From Rhizobium redzepovicii (lineage in GTDB: Bacteria; Pseudomonadota; Alphaproteobacteria; Rhizobiales; Rhizobiaceae): DNA of 64,000 nt. Made by a program: the position numbers and the translations under genes. Of this stretch, positions 53,649-62,208 are shown piece by piece (position 1 is the stretch's first letter; each line of letters opens with the position of its first letter). Below the pieces are notes generated by a model. That model was not told the DNA's origin. It did not search any database and saw only the letters and a program-made list of their open reading frames with translations. The stretch is taken from contig NZ_JAILYH010000007.1 of assembly GCF_019793435.1 (NCBI RefSeq), positions 62,001 through 126,000 on the forward strand. Direction: 5' to 3'.

Positions 53649-54644
53649 TTGCCCGATCTTCTGAACCTCATCACCGACATCGAAGGCGTTTCCGTCGGCC
53701 ATGCGACCGACCTTGCGCTCGGTTCCGGCGTCACGGTCATCGTCTTCGACGAACCGGCCGTCGCCTCCGGCACGGTGCTCGGCGGTGCGCCCGGCGGGCG
53801 CGACACCGGCCTGCTCGATCCGTCGATGACCGTCAATGCCGTCGATGCCTTCGTGCTTTCCGGCGGCTCGGCTTTCGGGCTGGATGCCGCCGGCGGCGTG
53901 CAGGCGGGCCTGCGCGAGCTCGGCCGCGGTTTTGCCGTCGGGTCGGTGCGCATTCCGATCGTGCCGCAGGCGATCCTGATGGACCTGCTGAACGGCGGCG
54001 ACAAGGATTGGGGCCTTCACTCGCCCTATCGCGACATGGGTTACACGGCACTCCAGGCTGCGGCCAAGGGCACATTCGCGCTCGGCACGACAGGTGCCGG
54101 GACGGGAGCGACGACGGCCACCGTCAAGGGCGGGCTCGGCTCGGCCAGCGCCGTCAGCAGCGCCGGGTATCGCGTCGCGGCGATCGTCGCCGTGAATGCG
54201 CTCGGTTCGGCAACGATCGGCGACGGGCCGCATTTCTGGGCGGCGCCTTTTGAAAAAGATGCGGAATTCGGCGGGCTCGGCATGCCTGCGGTGGCCGACC
54301 ACCGGATGCGGCTCAAGGGCATGAACACGCCGGCAACCACGATCGGCGCAGTGGTGACCGATGCGCAGCTGACGAAGGCCGAGGCGCACCGGCTTTCGCT
54401 CGCCGGCCATGACGGCCTTGCCCGAGCCCTGCTGCCGGCGCACCTGCCGCTCGACGGCGACACCGTCTTTGCCGCTTCGACGGCGAAGCATCGAAGAGAC
54501 GACATGGCGAGCCTGATGGAGCTGTGCCACCTCGCGACCATCGTCATGGCCCGGGCGATCGCCCGTGGCGTCTACGCCGCGACCGCCCTTCCGGTCGAGG
54601 GCGCACAAAAGGCCTGGCGCGACCGCTATCCGAGCGGCGGCTGA
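53649..54644 (+). CDS. P1 family peptidase (DmpA/BapA-type N-terminal nucleophile aminopeptidase)
   Basis: 331 aa. LITDIEGVSVGHATD is the family opening. FVLSGGSAFGLDAAGGV and GTTGAGTGATTATVKGGLGSAS lead to the probable self-cleavage point before Ser165, where many relatives have Thr; AAIVAVNALGSATIGDG follows. Such enzymes split themselves into two chains and remove N-terminal D- or L-residues or beta-amino acids from small peptides. The start is TTG 53649 with AAGGA 8 nt before it. A LysR gene follows after 56 bp. Confidence 0.9.
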   Translation: MPDLLNLITDIEGVSVGHATDLALGSGVTVIVFDEPAVASGTVLGGAPGGRDTGLLDPSMTVNAVDAFVLSGGSAFGLDAAGGVQAGLRELGRGFAVGSVRIPIVPQAILMDLLNGGDKDWGLHSPYRDMGYTALQAAAKGTFALGTTGAGTGATTATVKGGLGSASAVSSAGYRVAAIVAVNALGSATIGDGPHFWAAPFEKDAEFGGLGMPAVADHRMRLKGMNTPATTIGAVVTDAQLTKAEAHRLSLAGHDGLARALLPAHLPLDGDTVFAASTAKHRRDDMASLMELCHLATIVMARAIARGVYAATALPVEGAQKAWRDRYPSGG

Positions 54645-54700
54645 TTGAATAGGGTCAGACTCTCTACAGATCCAATATGCCCAATGGCGGAGAGACGTGA

Positions 54701-55621
54701 ATGCAGATCCGGGCGCTGATGTATTTCGACGAGCTGGTCAGGACCAATTCGATGCGCCAGGCGGCCGAAAACCTCAATGTCGCGCCGACGGCGATCAGCC
54801 GGCAGATCGAGAACCTCGAATATCATTTCGGCGCGCCGCTCGTCGAACGCAGTGCCCGCGGCGTCAAGCTGACGGCCGCCGGCGAACTGCTTGCCGCCCG
54901 CGCCGGCCGGACGTTGCGCGAACTCGATCACGTGCAGCAGCTGATCGAAGACCTGAAGGGCCTGCAGCGCGGCCGTGTCAGCATCTATGCCAATGGGGCG
55001 ACCGTCGCCAATCTGCTGGCGCCGGCGCTTGCCGAATTCAGCCTGAAATATCCGAAGCTGCGCTTCACCGTGACAATCACCAGCGCGCGGCAGGCGGTCG
55101 ATGCGGTCAACAGCGCCGAGGCGGATATTGCGGTGACGCTGTTTGCGCCACCGATGTCCGGCACCAAGGTCCGGCTGCGCTCCGAGATTGCCTATGATCT
55201 CATCGTCACGCCGCAGCATCCGGCCGCCGCGCATACCGAGATCCCTATCGGGCAACTTGCCGACTACGCATTGGCGCTGCCGGATCAATCCTTCGGCTTC
55301 CGCCAGGCTTTCGATGCGCTGTTCGAGAAGGAGGGGTTGAGCCTCGATCCCGTCTTCGTCACCAGCTCGCTCGAAATGCTGAAGGAACTTGTGCTCAGCG
55401 GGGCTGCGGCCACGCTGCTGCCAGCGCTGACTGTCCGCCGCGAGATCGAGGCGGGTCAGCTCCTTGCTATTCCGCTCGCCGGTAAGACCGGCATCCGCAC
55501 CCATGTCGATCTCTGCGTTGCACCGGACCGGCAGCTGTCCTTCGCCGCGACGAAACTGCTCGACTTCATCGAAAGGTTCATGCGCGAGCGCACGAACCGC
55601 CGGGCCGAGACGAAGGACTGA
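54701..55621 (+). CDS. LysR family transcriptional regulator
   Basis: 306 aa. The HTH (about 1-60) reads MQIRALMYFDELVRTNSMRQA, LNVAPTAISRQIENLEYHFG and LVERSARGVKLTAAG. The effector domain (about 92-295) contains GRVSIYANGATVANLLAPAL. Lying in line between the P1 peptidase and a peptide-type ABC operon, it is the likely regulator of both. The effector may be a peptide or amide. Confidence 0.93.
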   Translation: MQIRALMYFDELVRTNSMRQAAENLNVAPTAISRQIENLEYHFGAPLVERSARGVKLTAAGELLAARAGRTLRELDHVQQLIEDLKGLQRGRVSIYANGATVANLLAPALAEFSLKYPKLRFTVTITSARQAVDAVNSAEADIAVTLFAPPMSGTKVRLRSEIAYDLIVTPQHPAAAHTEIPIGQLADYALALPDQSFGFRQAFDALFEKEGLSLDPVFVTSSLEMLKELVLSGAAATLLPALTVRREIEAGQLLAIPLAGKTGIRTHVDLCVAPDRQLSFAATKLLDFIERFMRERTNRRAETKD

Positions 55622-55653
55622 CGCTTCGAGCTTGCATTGCCCCCAGATTTACG

Positions 55654-55674
55654 GTGTAGCTTTTTCGGCTACAC
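55654..55674 (+). promoter_or_regulatory. Inverted repeat between the LysR and binding-protein genes
   Basis: GTGTAGC (55654-55660) mirrors GCTACAC (55668-55674) around TTTTTCG, about 95 bp before the binding-protein start. It could be a LysR-gene terminator or an operator. Confidence 0.4.
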
Positions 55675-55768
55675 TGAGCACACAAAATCGTCATTGTGTG
55701 TGCACCGGCATAGTGTCACTCTCCTCGCAAAAGGTCTTCGTCATCGACGCGCGGCCAGATAAGGGAAC

Positions 55769-57301
55769 ATGATGATCAAGCTTTCGTTTGCGCCTTCAGC
55801 GCGTTTCGCCCGGCGGCTTTCGCTCGGTGCTGCGCTTTCGGCCGGCCTGGTGATGACGGCAATGACGCCGGCCGAGGCGGCGAAGACCACGCTTAATCTC
55901 GGCATGAGCGTCGAGCCGACCGGTCTCGATCCGACGATCGCAGCACCGGTCGCGATCGGCCAGGTGACCTGGCAGAACGTGTTCGAGGGCTTGGTGACGA
56001 TCGACCAGGCTGGTAAGATTCAGCCGCAGTTGGCGAAAAGCTGGGAGATCTCTCCCGATGGCCTGACCTATACGTTCAAGCTGCAGACCGGCGTCAAATT
56101 TCATGACGGCGAGGTTTTTGATGCCGCTGCCGCCAGGTTTTCGCTCGACCGCGCCCGCGGCGCGGATTCGATCAATCCGCAGAAGCGCTTTTTCGCCTCG
56201 ATCGCCTCGATCGATACGCCCGATGCCGAAACGCTGGTGTTGCATCTTTCGGCGCCGACCGGCAGCCTGATCTACTGGCTCGGCTGGCCAGCCTCGGTGA
56301 TGGTCGCGCCGAAGACGGCTGCCGACGACAAGACGACGCCAGTGGGCACCGGCCCCTTCAAATTCGCCAGCTGGGCGAAGGGCGACAAGGTCGAACTCGC
56401 CAGGAATGCCGATTATTGGAACAAGGATACGGCCGCCAAGCTCGACACGGTGACCTTCCGCTTCATCGCGGATCCGCAGGCGCAGGCGGCAGCGCTGAAG
56501 TCCGGCGATCTCGATGCCTTTCCGGAATTTGCAGCACCCGAACTGATGAGTTCCTTCGATGGCGATGCGAGGCTGGTCACCAGGATCGGCAATACAGAGC
56601 TCAAGGTCGTTGCCGGCATGAACAATGCCAAGAAGCCGTTCGACGACAAACGCGTCCGCCAGGCGCTGATGATGGCTATCGACCGCAAGACGGTAATCGA
56701 CGGCGCATGGTCCGGCCTCGGCACGCCGATCGGCAGCCACTACACGCCGAACGATCCAGGCTATCAGGACATGACCGGCGTGCTGCCCTACAACGTCGAA
56801 AAGGCGAAGGCGCTGCTGACCGAAGCCGGCTATCCCAACGGCTTCACCTTCACGATCAAATCGCCGCAGATGGCCTATGCGCCGCGCAGTGCCCAGGTGA
56901 TGCAGGCGATGTTTGCCGAGATCGGCGTAACGATGAATATCGAGCCGACCGAATTTCCGGCGAAATGGGTCCAGGACATCATGAAGGACCGCAACTTCGA
57001 CATGACGATCGTTGCCCATGCCGAACCGCTCGACATCGACATCTATGCCCGCGATCCCTATTATTTCAATTACAAGAACGCCGCTTTCAACGCGCTGATG
57101 AAGAAGGTCCAGGAGACGACCGATCCCGCCGCGCAGAATGCGATCTATGGCGAAGCGCAGAAGATCCTCGCCGAGGACGTGCCGGCGCTCTACCTCTTCG
57201 TCATGCCGAAACTCGGCGTCTGGGACAAGAAGCTGAAGGGGCTGTGGGAGAACGAGCCGATCCCTTCCAACGTACTCTCCGGCGTTTCCTGGGACGAGTA
57301 G
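55769..57301 (+). CDS. ABC transporter substrate-binding protein, family 5 (peptide/opine type)
   Basis: 510 aa. A signal peptide (LSLGAALSAGLVMTAMTPAEA) is followed by the family-5 binding fold: LNLGMSVEPTGLDPTIA, VFEGLVTIDQAGKIQPQLAKSW, VKFHDGEVFDAAAARFSLDR, PVGTGPFKFASW and RVRQALMMAIDR. It captures peptides or related solutes in the periplasm for the two permeases downstream. An ATG pair at 55769/55772 leaves the exact start open. A large palindromic element separates it from the permease genes. Confidence 0.93.
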   Translation: MMIKLSFAPSARFARRLSLGAALSAGLVMTAMTPAEAAKTTLNLGMSVEPTGLDPTIAAPVAIGQVTWQNVFEGLVTIDQAGKIQPQLAKSWEISPDGLTYTFKLQTGVKFHDGEVFDAAAARFSLDRARGADSINPQKRFFASIASIDTPDAETLVLHLSAPTGSLIYWLGWPASVMVAPKTAADDKTTPVGTGPFKFASWAKGDKVELARNADYWNKDTAAKLDTVTFRFIADPQAQAAALKSGDLDAFPEFAAPELMSSFDGDARLVTRIGNTELKVVAGMNNAKKPFDDKRVRQALMMAIDRKTVIDGAWSGLGTPIGSHYTPNDPGYQDMTGVLPYNVEKAKALLTEAGYPNGFTFTIKSPQMAYAPRSAQVMQAMFAEIGVTMNIEPTEFPAKWVQDIMKDRNFDMTIVAHAEPLDIDIYARDPYYFNYKNAAFNALMKKVQETTDPAAQNAIYGEAQKILAEDVPALYLFVMPKLGVWDKKLKGLWENEPIPSNVLSGVSWDE

Positions 57302-57390
57302 GCGGCGAGTTCGTGCGGATTGAGAGGCATGGGATGAGCGCAGGGAAGCTGCATAGCGAAACGCTCAATGCTGGTCGCAACCCTCTCCGT

Positions 57391-57527
57391 CCCTCATTGC
57401 TGGGCTCGACACAGGAATCCAGCGCGCCCAAGTCCTTGGGCGCGGGAGACTTCCGTGCCTGGACGAGAGTTATTCACGGCGCAGATGCGCCGTGGCTGGA
57501 TTCCTGTGACGAGCACAGGAATGAGGG
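57391..57527. repeat. Nested cruciform repeat inside the ABC operon
   Basis: Arms 57391-57423 and 57495-57527 (33 bp each) are inverted copies matching at 30 positions, e.g. ACAGGAATCCAGC and GCTGGATTCCTGT. Between them sit two perfect hairpins: CGCGCCCAAG/CTTGGGCGCG (57423-57444) and CACGGCGCA/TGCGCCGTG (57475-57494). The whole could fold as a four-arm structure in DNA or mRNA. It resembles a mobile rhizobial intergenic repeat. Confidence 0.8.
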
Positions 57528-57569
57528 AGGGCGGGGAAGCCGCCGTGCCGCATCGAAAGCGTGGCACGC

Positions 57570-58517
57570 ATGATCACCCTCCTCGCCCGCCGCTTCGCCG
57601 GTCTTCTCGTCACGCTGGCCGTCGTTTCGCTGCTGATCTTCGCCGTCATGGACCTTCTGCCCGGCGATCCCGCCTCGATCATGCTCGGCACCTCGGCAAC
57701 ACCGGAAACGCTTACCGCACTGCGCCACGATCTCGGGCTCGATCAGCCGCTGCTGCTGCGCTACGGGCAATGGTTGACCGGCGTGCTCTCCGGCAATCTC
57801 GGCAATTCCTTAACCTATGGCGTGCCAGTCGCGGGATTGATCGTCGAGCGGCTGGCGGTGACGCTGCCGCTGGCGCTGATGGCGATTATGCTTTCTGTGG
57901 CGATTGCCCTGCCGCTCGGGGTGCTGGCCGCCTCGCGCCGCGGCGGTGTCTTCGACATCATCGCAACGCTGTTTTCGCAGATCAGCATCGCCGTGCCCGC
58001 CTTCTGGGTGGCACTGCTGTTGATCATTCTATTTTCGACGATGCTCGGGCTGATGCCGGCCGGCGGCTTCCCGGGCTGGAGCTCCGGTCTGCTGCCGGCA
58101 TTGCAGGCGCTGGTTATGCCCGCCGTCGCGCTGGCGATGCCGCAAGCGGGCGTGTTGACGCGGGTGGCGCGCTCGGCGGTGCTCGATACGATGCATGAGG
58201 ATTTTGCCCGCACCGCCGTGGCGAAGGGACTGTCACGCAGTGCAGTGCTTTGGCGGCATATCGTGCCGAACGCGCTGATCCCGATCCTGACTATGATCGG
58301 GCTGCAATTCACCTTTCTCGTCGCCGGCGCGGTGCTGGTGGAAAACGTCTTCAACCTGCCCGGCCTCGGGCGGCTCGCGCTGCAGGCGCTCTCCCAGCGT
58401 GACATCATCGTCATGCAGGATGTCGTGCTGTTCTTCGCAGGCCTGGTCATCGTGATGAATTTCATCGTCGATCTCTCCTATCTGGCGATTGATCCCAGGA
58501 TGAGAAAGGCGGCCTGA
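57570..58517 (+). CDS. ABC transporter permease (DppB/OppB type)
   Basis: 315 aa. It starts MITLLARRFAGLLVTLAVVS, with LLPGDPASIMLGTSATPETL in the first outer loop as in DppB proteins. The EAA-type cytoplasmic loop is DFARTAVAKGLSRSAVLWRHIVPNALIPI; VENVFNLPGLGRLALQAL precedes the last helix. Six membrane spans. No good ribosome site is visible; GTG 57561 is an alternative. It forms the channel with the next gene. Confidence 0.93.
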   Translation: MITLLARRFAGLLVTLAVVSLLIFAVMDLLPGDPASIMLGTSATPETLTALRHDLGLDQPLLLRYGQWLTGVLSGNLGNSLTYGVPVAGLIVERLAVTLPLALMAIMLSVAIALPLGVLAASRRGGVFDIIATLFSQISIAVPAFWVALLLIILFSTMLGLMPAGGFPGWSSGLLPALQALVMPAVALAMPQAGVLTRVARSAVLDTMHEDFARTAVAKGLSRSAVLWRHIVPNALIPILTMIGLQFTFLVAGAVLVENVFNLPGLGRLALQALSQRDIIVMQDVVLFFAGLVIVMNFIVDLSYLAIDPRMRKAA

Positions 58518-58520
58518 CGC

Positions 58521-59384
58521 ATGGCACCGATCGTATCCACCGCAATCATCAGCCGCCGCCGGGTCTTTAGATTTAGCCGGCGAATGAACCTGATTGCAGG
58601 GTCTGTCATCATCGGCCTGCTGGTCGCCGTTGCGCTGCTGTCGCTCGTCTGGACACCGCTGCCGCCCGCGAAAATGCAGATCATCCACAAGCTGCAGCCG
58701 CCGCTTGCCTTCGGCCTGCTCGGCACGGACCAATTCGGCCGCGATGTGCTTTCGATGCTGATGGCGGGATGCTGGAATTCACTGTCGATCGCCATCACTG
58801 CGGTTGCGATCGGCGGGACGCTCGGCTCGATATCAGGCATCTCGGCGGCGGCAATCCGCGGTCCCTTCGAGGCGTTGCTGATGCGGATCTGCGACGTCAT
58901 CTTCGCGCTTCCGCCGATCCTGTCGGCCATGGTGCTCGGCGCCTTTCTCGGGCCAGGGCGGTTCACCGCGATCACCGCGATCGCCGTCTTCATGATCCCG
59001 GTTTTTGCCCGTGTCACACTCGCGACCTCGCTGCAGGCCTGGAGCCGCGACTATGTGACGGCGGCGCGCGCGATCGGCAATACACGCCTGACCATTTCGC
59101 TGCGCCATGTACTGCCGAATATCATCAGCCAGATCATCGTGCATGGTGCGATCCAGCTGGGGCTGGCGATCCTGACCGAAGCGGGTCTCAGCTTCCTCGG
59201 GCTCGGCATGGCGCCGCCGGCGCCGACCTGGGGCCGGATGCTTGCCGATGCGCAAACCTATCTGGCGCTCGCCCCCTGGCTGGCGATCCTGCCCGGCCTT
59301 GCCATCGCTGTGACCGTCTTCGGCTTCAACATGCTCGGCGACGGTTTGCGCGATCTGCTCGACCCGCGCGAGGCGAGCCGCTGA
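58521..59384 (+). CDS. ABC transporter permease (DppC/OppC type)
   Basis: 287 aa. The N-terminal helix (LIAGSVIIGLLVAVALLSLVW) is followed by HKLQPPLAFGLLGTDQFGRDVLSM, typical of DppC. The EAA loop is RDYVTAARAIGNTRLTISLRHVLPNI, and FLGLGMAPPAPTWGRML follows. It starts 3 bp after the first permease. No ATPase genes follow, so the ATP-binding subunits must come from elsewhere or be shared. Confidence 0.94.
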   Translation: MAPIVSTAIISRRRVFRFSRRMNLIAGSVIIGLLVAVALLSLVWTPLPPAKMQIIHKLQPPLAFGLLGTDQFGRDVLSMLMAGCWNSLSIAITAVAIGGTLGSISGISAAAIRGPFEALLMRICDVIFALPPILSAMVLGAFLGPGRFTAITAIAVFMIPVFARVTLATSLQAWSRDYVTAARAIGNTRLTISLRHVLPNIISQIIVHGAIQLGLAILTEAGLSFLGLGMAPPAPTWGRMLADAQTYLALAPWLAILPGLAIAVTVFGFNMLGDGLRDLLDPREASR

Positions 59385-59420
59385 TGTCCTCCCAAGACGA
59401 AAAGCCCGAAAGACCATGCC

Positions 59421-60812
59421 ATGACCGAAACCGACCTCACCATCCGCCAACTCAGGCAGCGTTTCACCGATAAAAGCCTTTCCCCTCTCGAATACTGGCT
59501 CGCCCTCGAAGACCATATCGCCGCCTGGGAGCCGTCGATTTCGGCGCTCTACCTCTACGATCCGGAATCGGCGCGCGCCCAAGCGAAAGCTTCGACGGAG
59601 CGCTGGGCGAAGGCAGAAACGCTAGGTCCCCTCGACGGCATCCCGGTGACGCTGAAGGAACTGATCGCCACGAAGGGCCAACCGGTGCCATCAGGCACAA
59701 GGGCAGTGGAACTCAAACCGGCAGAGGCCGACGCGCCGGCCGCGGCCCGGCTGCGGGAAGACGGCGCGGTGATCTTCGCCAAGACCACCTGCCCCGATTA
59801 CGGCATGCTTTCCTCCGGGCTTTCGAGCTTTCATCCTCTCAGCCGCAATCCCTGGAACACCACGCAGAATCCCGGCGGATCGAGCGCCGGGGCTTCCGCA
59901 GCGGCAGCGGCCGGTTACGGACCGCTGCATATCGGGACCGATATCGGCGGCTCGGTGCGCCTTCCCGCCGGCTGGACCGGCATCTTCGGCTTCAAGCCAA
60001 GCCATGGCCGCATTCCGGCCGATCCCTATTATGTCGGGCGCTGCGTCGGGCCGATGGCACGCACAGTCGAGGATGCGGCCTTTTCGATGGCGACGCTGTC
60101 ACGGCCGGACTGGCGCGACGGCACCAGCCTCCCGCCGAACGATTTCAACTGGATGGATCTCGACATCGACCTGTCGGGCATGACGATCGGGTTGATGCTC
60201 GATGCCGGCTGCGGGCTTGCGGTGGACGACGAGATCAGGGCCGCGGTCGAAACGGCGGCGAAACAATTCGAGGCGGCCGGCGCGACCATTCTATCGGTCC
60301 AGCCAGTGCTGACACGTGCAATGCTGGATGGGCTCGACAATTTCTGGCGATCCCGGCTCTGGGGCGATATTGCTGATCTCGACGAGGAGCGGCGCGACAG
60401 CATCTTGCCCTATATCAGGGATTGGGCGAAGGGTGGCGCCGACATCCGCGGCGTCGATGCGGTCAGAGGCTTCAACCAGACGATCGAGATGCGCAAGAGC
60501 TGCGGACGGTTCTTCACCGAGGTCGACGCCCTGCTTTCGCCGACCAATCCGATCATCTCCTATCCGGCCGAATGGGCATCTCCGACCAATGATCCGGCCC
60601 TGCCGTTCGAACATATCGCTTTCACGGTGCCGTGGAACATGTCGGAGCAGCCGGCCGCCTCGATCAATTGCGGTTTCTCCCGCTCAGGCATGCCGATCGG
60701 GTTGCAGATCGTCGGGCCGCGCTTCGACGACATGCGGGTGCTCAGACTGTCGAAAGCCTTCGAGGACTGGACGGGTGGGGTAAGATCCTGGCCGCGGCCT
60801 CCGATCAGCTGA
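59421..60812 (+). CDS. Amidase (amidase signature family)
   Basis: 463 aa. The Ser-cisSer-Lys triad is readable: K79 in VTLKELIATKG, S154 in NPGGSSAGASA and S178 in GTDIGGSVRLP. WTGIFGFKPSHGRIP and SINCGFSRSGMPIGLQIVG complete the signature. It hydrolyses carboxamides. The gene lies 36 bp after the ABC permease, so it probably acts on the imported compound. Its end overlaps the convergent NlpC/P60 gene by 8 nt. Confidence 0.93.
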   Translation: MTETDLTIRQLRQRFTDKSLSPLEYWLALEDHIAAWEPSISALYLYDPESARAQAKASTERWAKAETLGPLDGIPVTLKELIATKGQPVPSGTRAVELKPAEADAPAAARLREDGAVIFAKTTCPDYGMLSSGLSSFHPLSRNPWNTTQNPGGSSAGASAAAAAGYGPLHIGTDIGGSVRLPAGWTGIFGFKPSHGRIPADPYYVGRCVGPMARTVEDAAFSMATLSRPDWRDGTSLPPNDFNWMDLDIDLSGMTIGLMLDAGCGLAVDDEIRAAVETAAKQFEAAGATILSVQPVLTRAMLDGLDNFWRSRLWGDIADLDEERRDSILPYIRDWAKGGADIRGVDAVRGFNQTIEMRKSCGRFFTEVDALLSPTNPIISYPAEWASPTNDPALPFEHIAFTVPWNMSEQPAASINCGFSRSGMPIGLQIVGPRFDDMRVLRLSKAFEDWTGGVRSWPRPPIS

Positions 60813-61662
60813 CCGGGCGGCGATACCCGGTCGGTTGCTCGTAGAGCCAGCCGATGCGCTCGACCGCGGCCTCGAAATTCTCGCGCGCCACCGTCATGCT
60901 ATGGCCGTTGGCGTGCAGAATGGTTTCCGGATCTTCGAAGACGGCGACATGACCCTTCCAGAATACCAGGTCGCCACGGCGGATTTCGGATCGGTCGATC
61001 GGCTGGCCGAGGCCTGCCACCTGCATATCGGTATCGCGTGGCGCAGCTCTGCCCGTCATCAGCATCGCCAGCTGGACGAGGCCGGAACAATCGATGCCGA
61101 GGCCGGAACGTCCGCCCCAGAGATAGGGCGTTTCCAGGAAACGGGCTGCGATCTCGACGTAATCGGCACCGTCGAGCGTGCCGATCGGCTGGACGTGTTT
61201 GGCGAAGATCGCGGTTCCATCCTCCAGCACGACATAGCGGTTACCGCGCGCTTCCGCCTCGCCGGCCACATGGACGCGACTTCCCATGGACAGGATCGCC
61301 TGGTGGGGTTTGCGCAGCTCCGGTTCCGGATAAAGGAAGGTGCGCTGGACGGTGACGAAATGGGTCGGCGCCGGCCTGCCTTCCGAAAGCGCTTCTGCGG
61401 AGAGATAACCGACATAGCCGTCCGAAGCGGCTTTCACCCAGCACCAGCCGTCGGCGCGATCGAACACCGTCACATCCTCGCCAAGCAGCACCTCGGTATC
61501 GATGCCGCGCGCAAGGTCTGGTTCGGGGCGCAAGGCCGCGACCGGAACGGCAATGCGGGCCGGGGCGCCTTCGACGAAGCGCAACGCCTCCACCTTGCCT
61601 TCAAGTCCCGCTTCAGCGAGATCCGGCCGATAGGCATGCAGGCGGCGGTCGAGCATCGTCAT
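60805..61662 (-). CDS. NlpC/P60 family endopeptidase with SH3-like domains
   Basis: 285 aa. Two bacterial SH3-type segments (about 35-95 and 100-160; VTVFDRADGWCWVKAASDGYVGYLS is in the first) precede the NlpC/P60 domain with Cys in GLGIDCSGLVQLA, His in WKGHVAVFED and the third polar residue in ILHANGHSM. This layout matches gamma-D-glutamyl-diamino-acid endopeptidases (dipeptidyl-peptidase VI) that cut murein peptides. No signal peptide is seen, so it may act on imported muropeptides in the cytoplasm. AAGGAAA precedes ATG 61662. Confidence 0.9.
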   Translation of the reverse strand: MTMLDRRLHAYRPDLAEAGLEGKVEALRFVEGAPARIAVPVAALRPEPDLARGIDTEVLLGEDVTVFDRADGWCWVKAASDGYVGYLSAEALSEGRPAPTHFVTVQRTFLYPEPELRKPHQAILSMGSRVHVAGEAEARGNRYVVLEDGTAIFAKHVQPIGTLDGADYVEIAARFLETPYLWGGRSGLGIDCSGLVQLAMLMTGRAAPRDTDMQVAGLGQPIDRSEIRRGDLVFWKGHVAVFEDPETILHANGHSMTVARENFEAAVERIGWLYEQPTGYRRPVS

Positions 61663-61686
61663 TGAGTTTCCTTTTCAATTGGCCTC

Positions 61687-62037
61687 TCAGAGCGGCAGCC
61701 GGCGGGCCTGATCACGGACGAGGTCGCCGAGCTTTTCCAGGTATAGCGCGCCGCCGACGGTACGCTTGATGATCACGCTGCGCCGGTCGGCATCGTCGCG
61801 CACACGATCGACCAGGCCCATCTCGCCCATCGTGTCCAAGGCGCGGGTAATGACCGGCTTGGTGACCTCAAGTGTCGCGGCAAGCCCGCGCACCGTATGC
61901 GGCGGCGGCACCAGATAAATATGCAGCAGGATCGCCATCTGGCGCAACGTCAAATCGCGGTCATCGTGGCGGACCTGATCGAGCGCCACGCCATGCCAGA
62001 GCCCCAGCGCCTGCGAGGCGGTCAGTTCGATCGGCAC
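61687..62037 (-). CDS. MarR-type winged-helix regulator
   Basis: 116 aa, short for MarR. The DNA-binding core is LTLRQMAILLHIYLVPPPHTV, RGLAATLEVTKPVITRALDTM and the wing VRDDADRRSVIIKRT. The start is GTG at 62037 with GGAGG 5 nt upstream. It lies 24 bp before the NlpC/P60 gene on the same strand and probably controls that operon. The ligand is unknown. Confidence 0.88.
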   Translation of the reverse strand: MPIELTASQALGLWHGVALDQVRHDDRDLTLRQMAILLHIYLVPPPHTVRGLAATLEVTKPVITRALDTMGEMGLVDRVRDDADRRSVIIKRTVGGALYLEKLGDLVRDQARRLPL

Positions 62038-62208
62038 GGCCCCTCCGGAAAATCGTTACGCTAACGTTTCATTTTCCGGCAGTTGCCATGGACATGCAAG
62101 AGGCGGCAGCAATTGCCGCCCGGCAGGGTGAATAAAATTTTAACGATCGACAGCGGGGGCAGCGCATGAAAAGTCATGCCACCGCCCCTCAGCCCTCGTT
62201 TGCAGCCG

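Noticed and set aside
62101-62120. Hairpin GGCGGCA/TGCCGCC as an M17 terminator
   Set aside because: It lies about 90 bp after the stop without a T-run; a long cotranscript with MarR and NlpC/P60 is equally possible.
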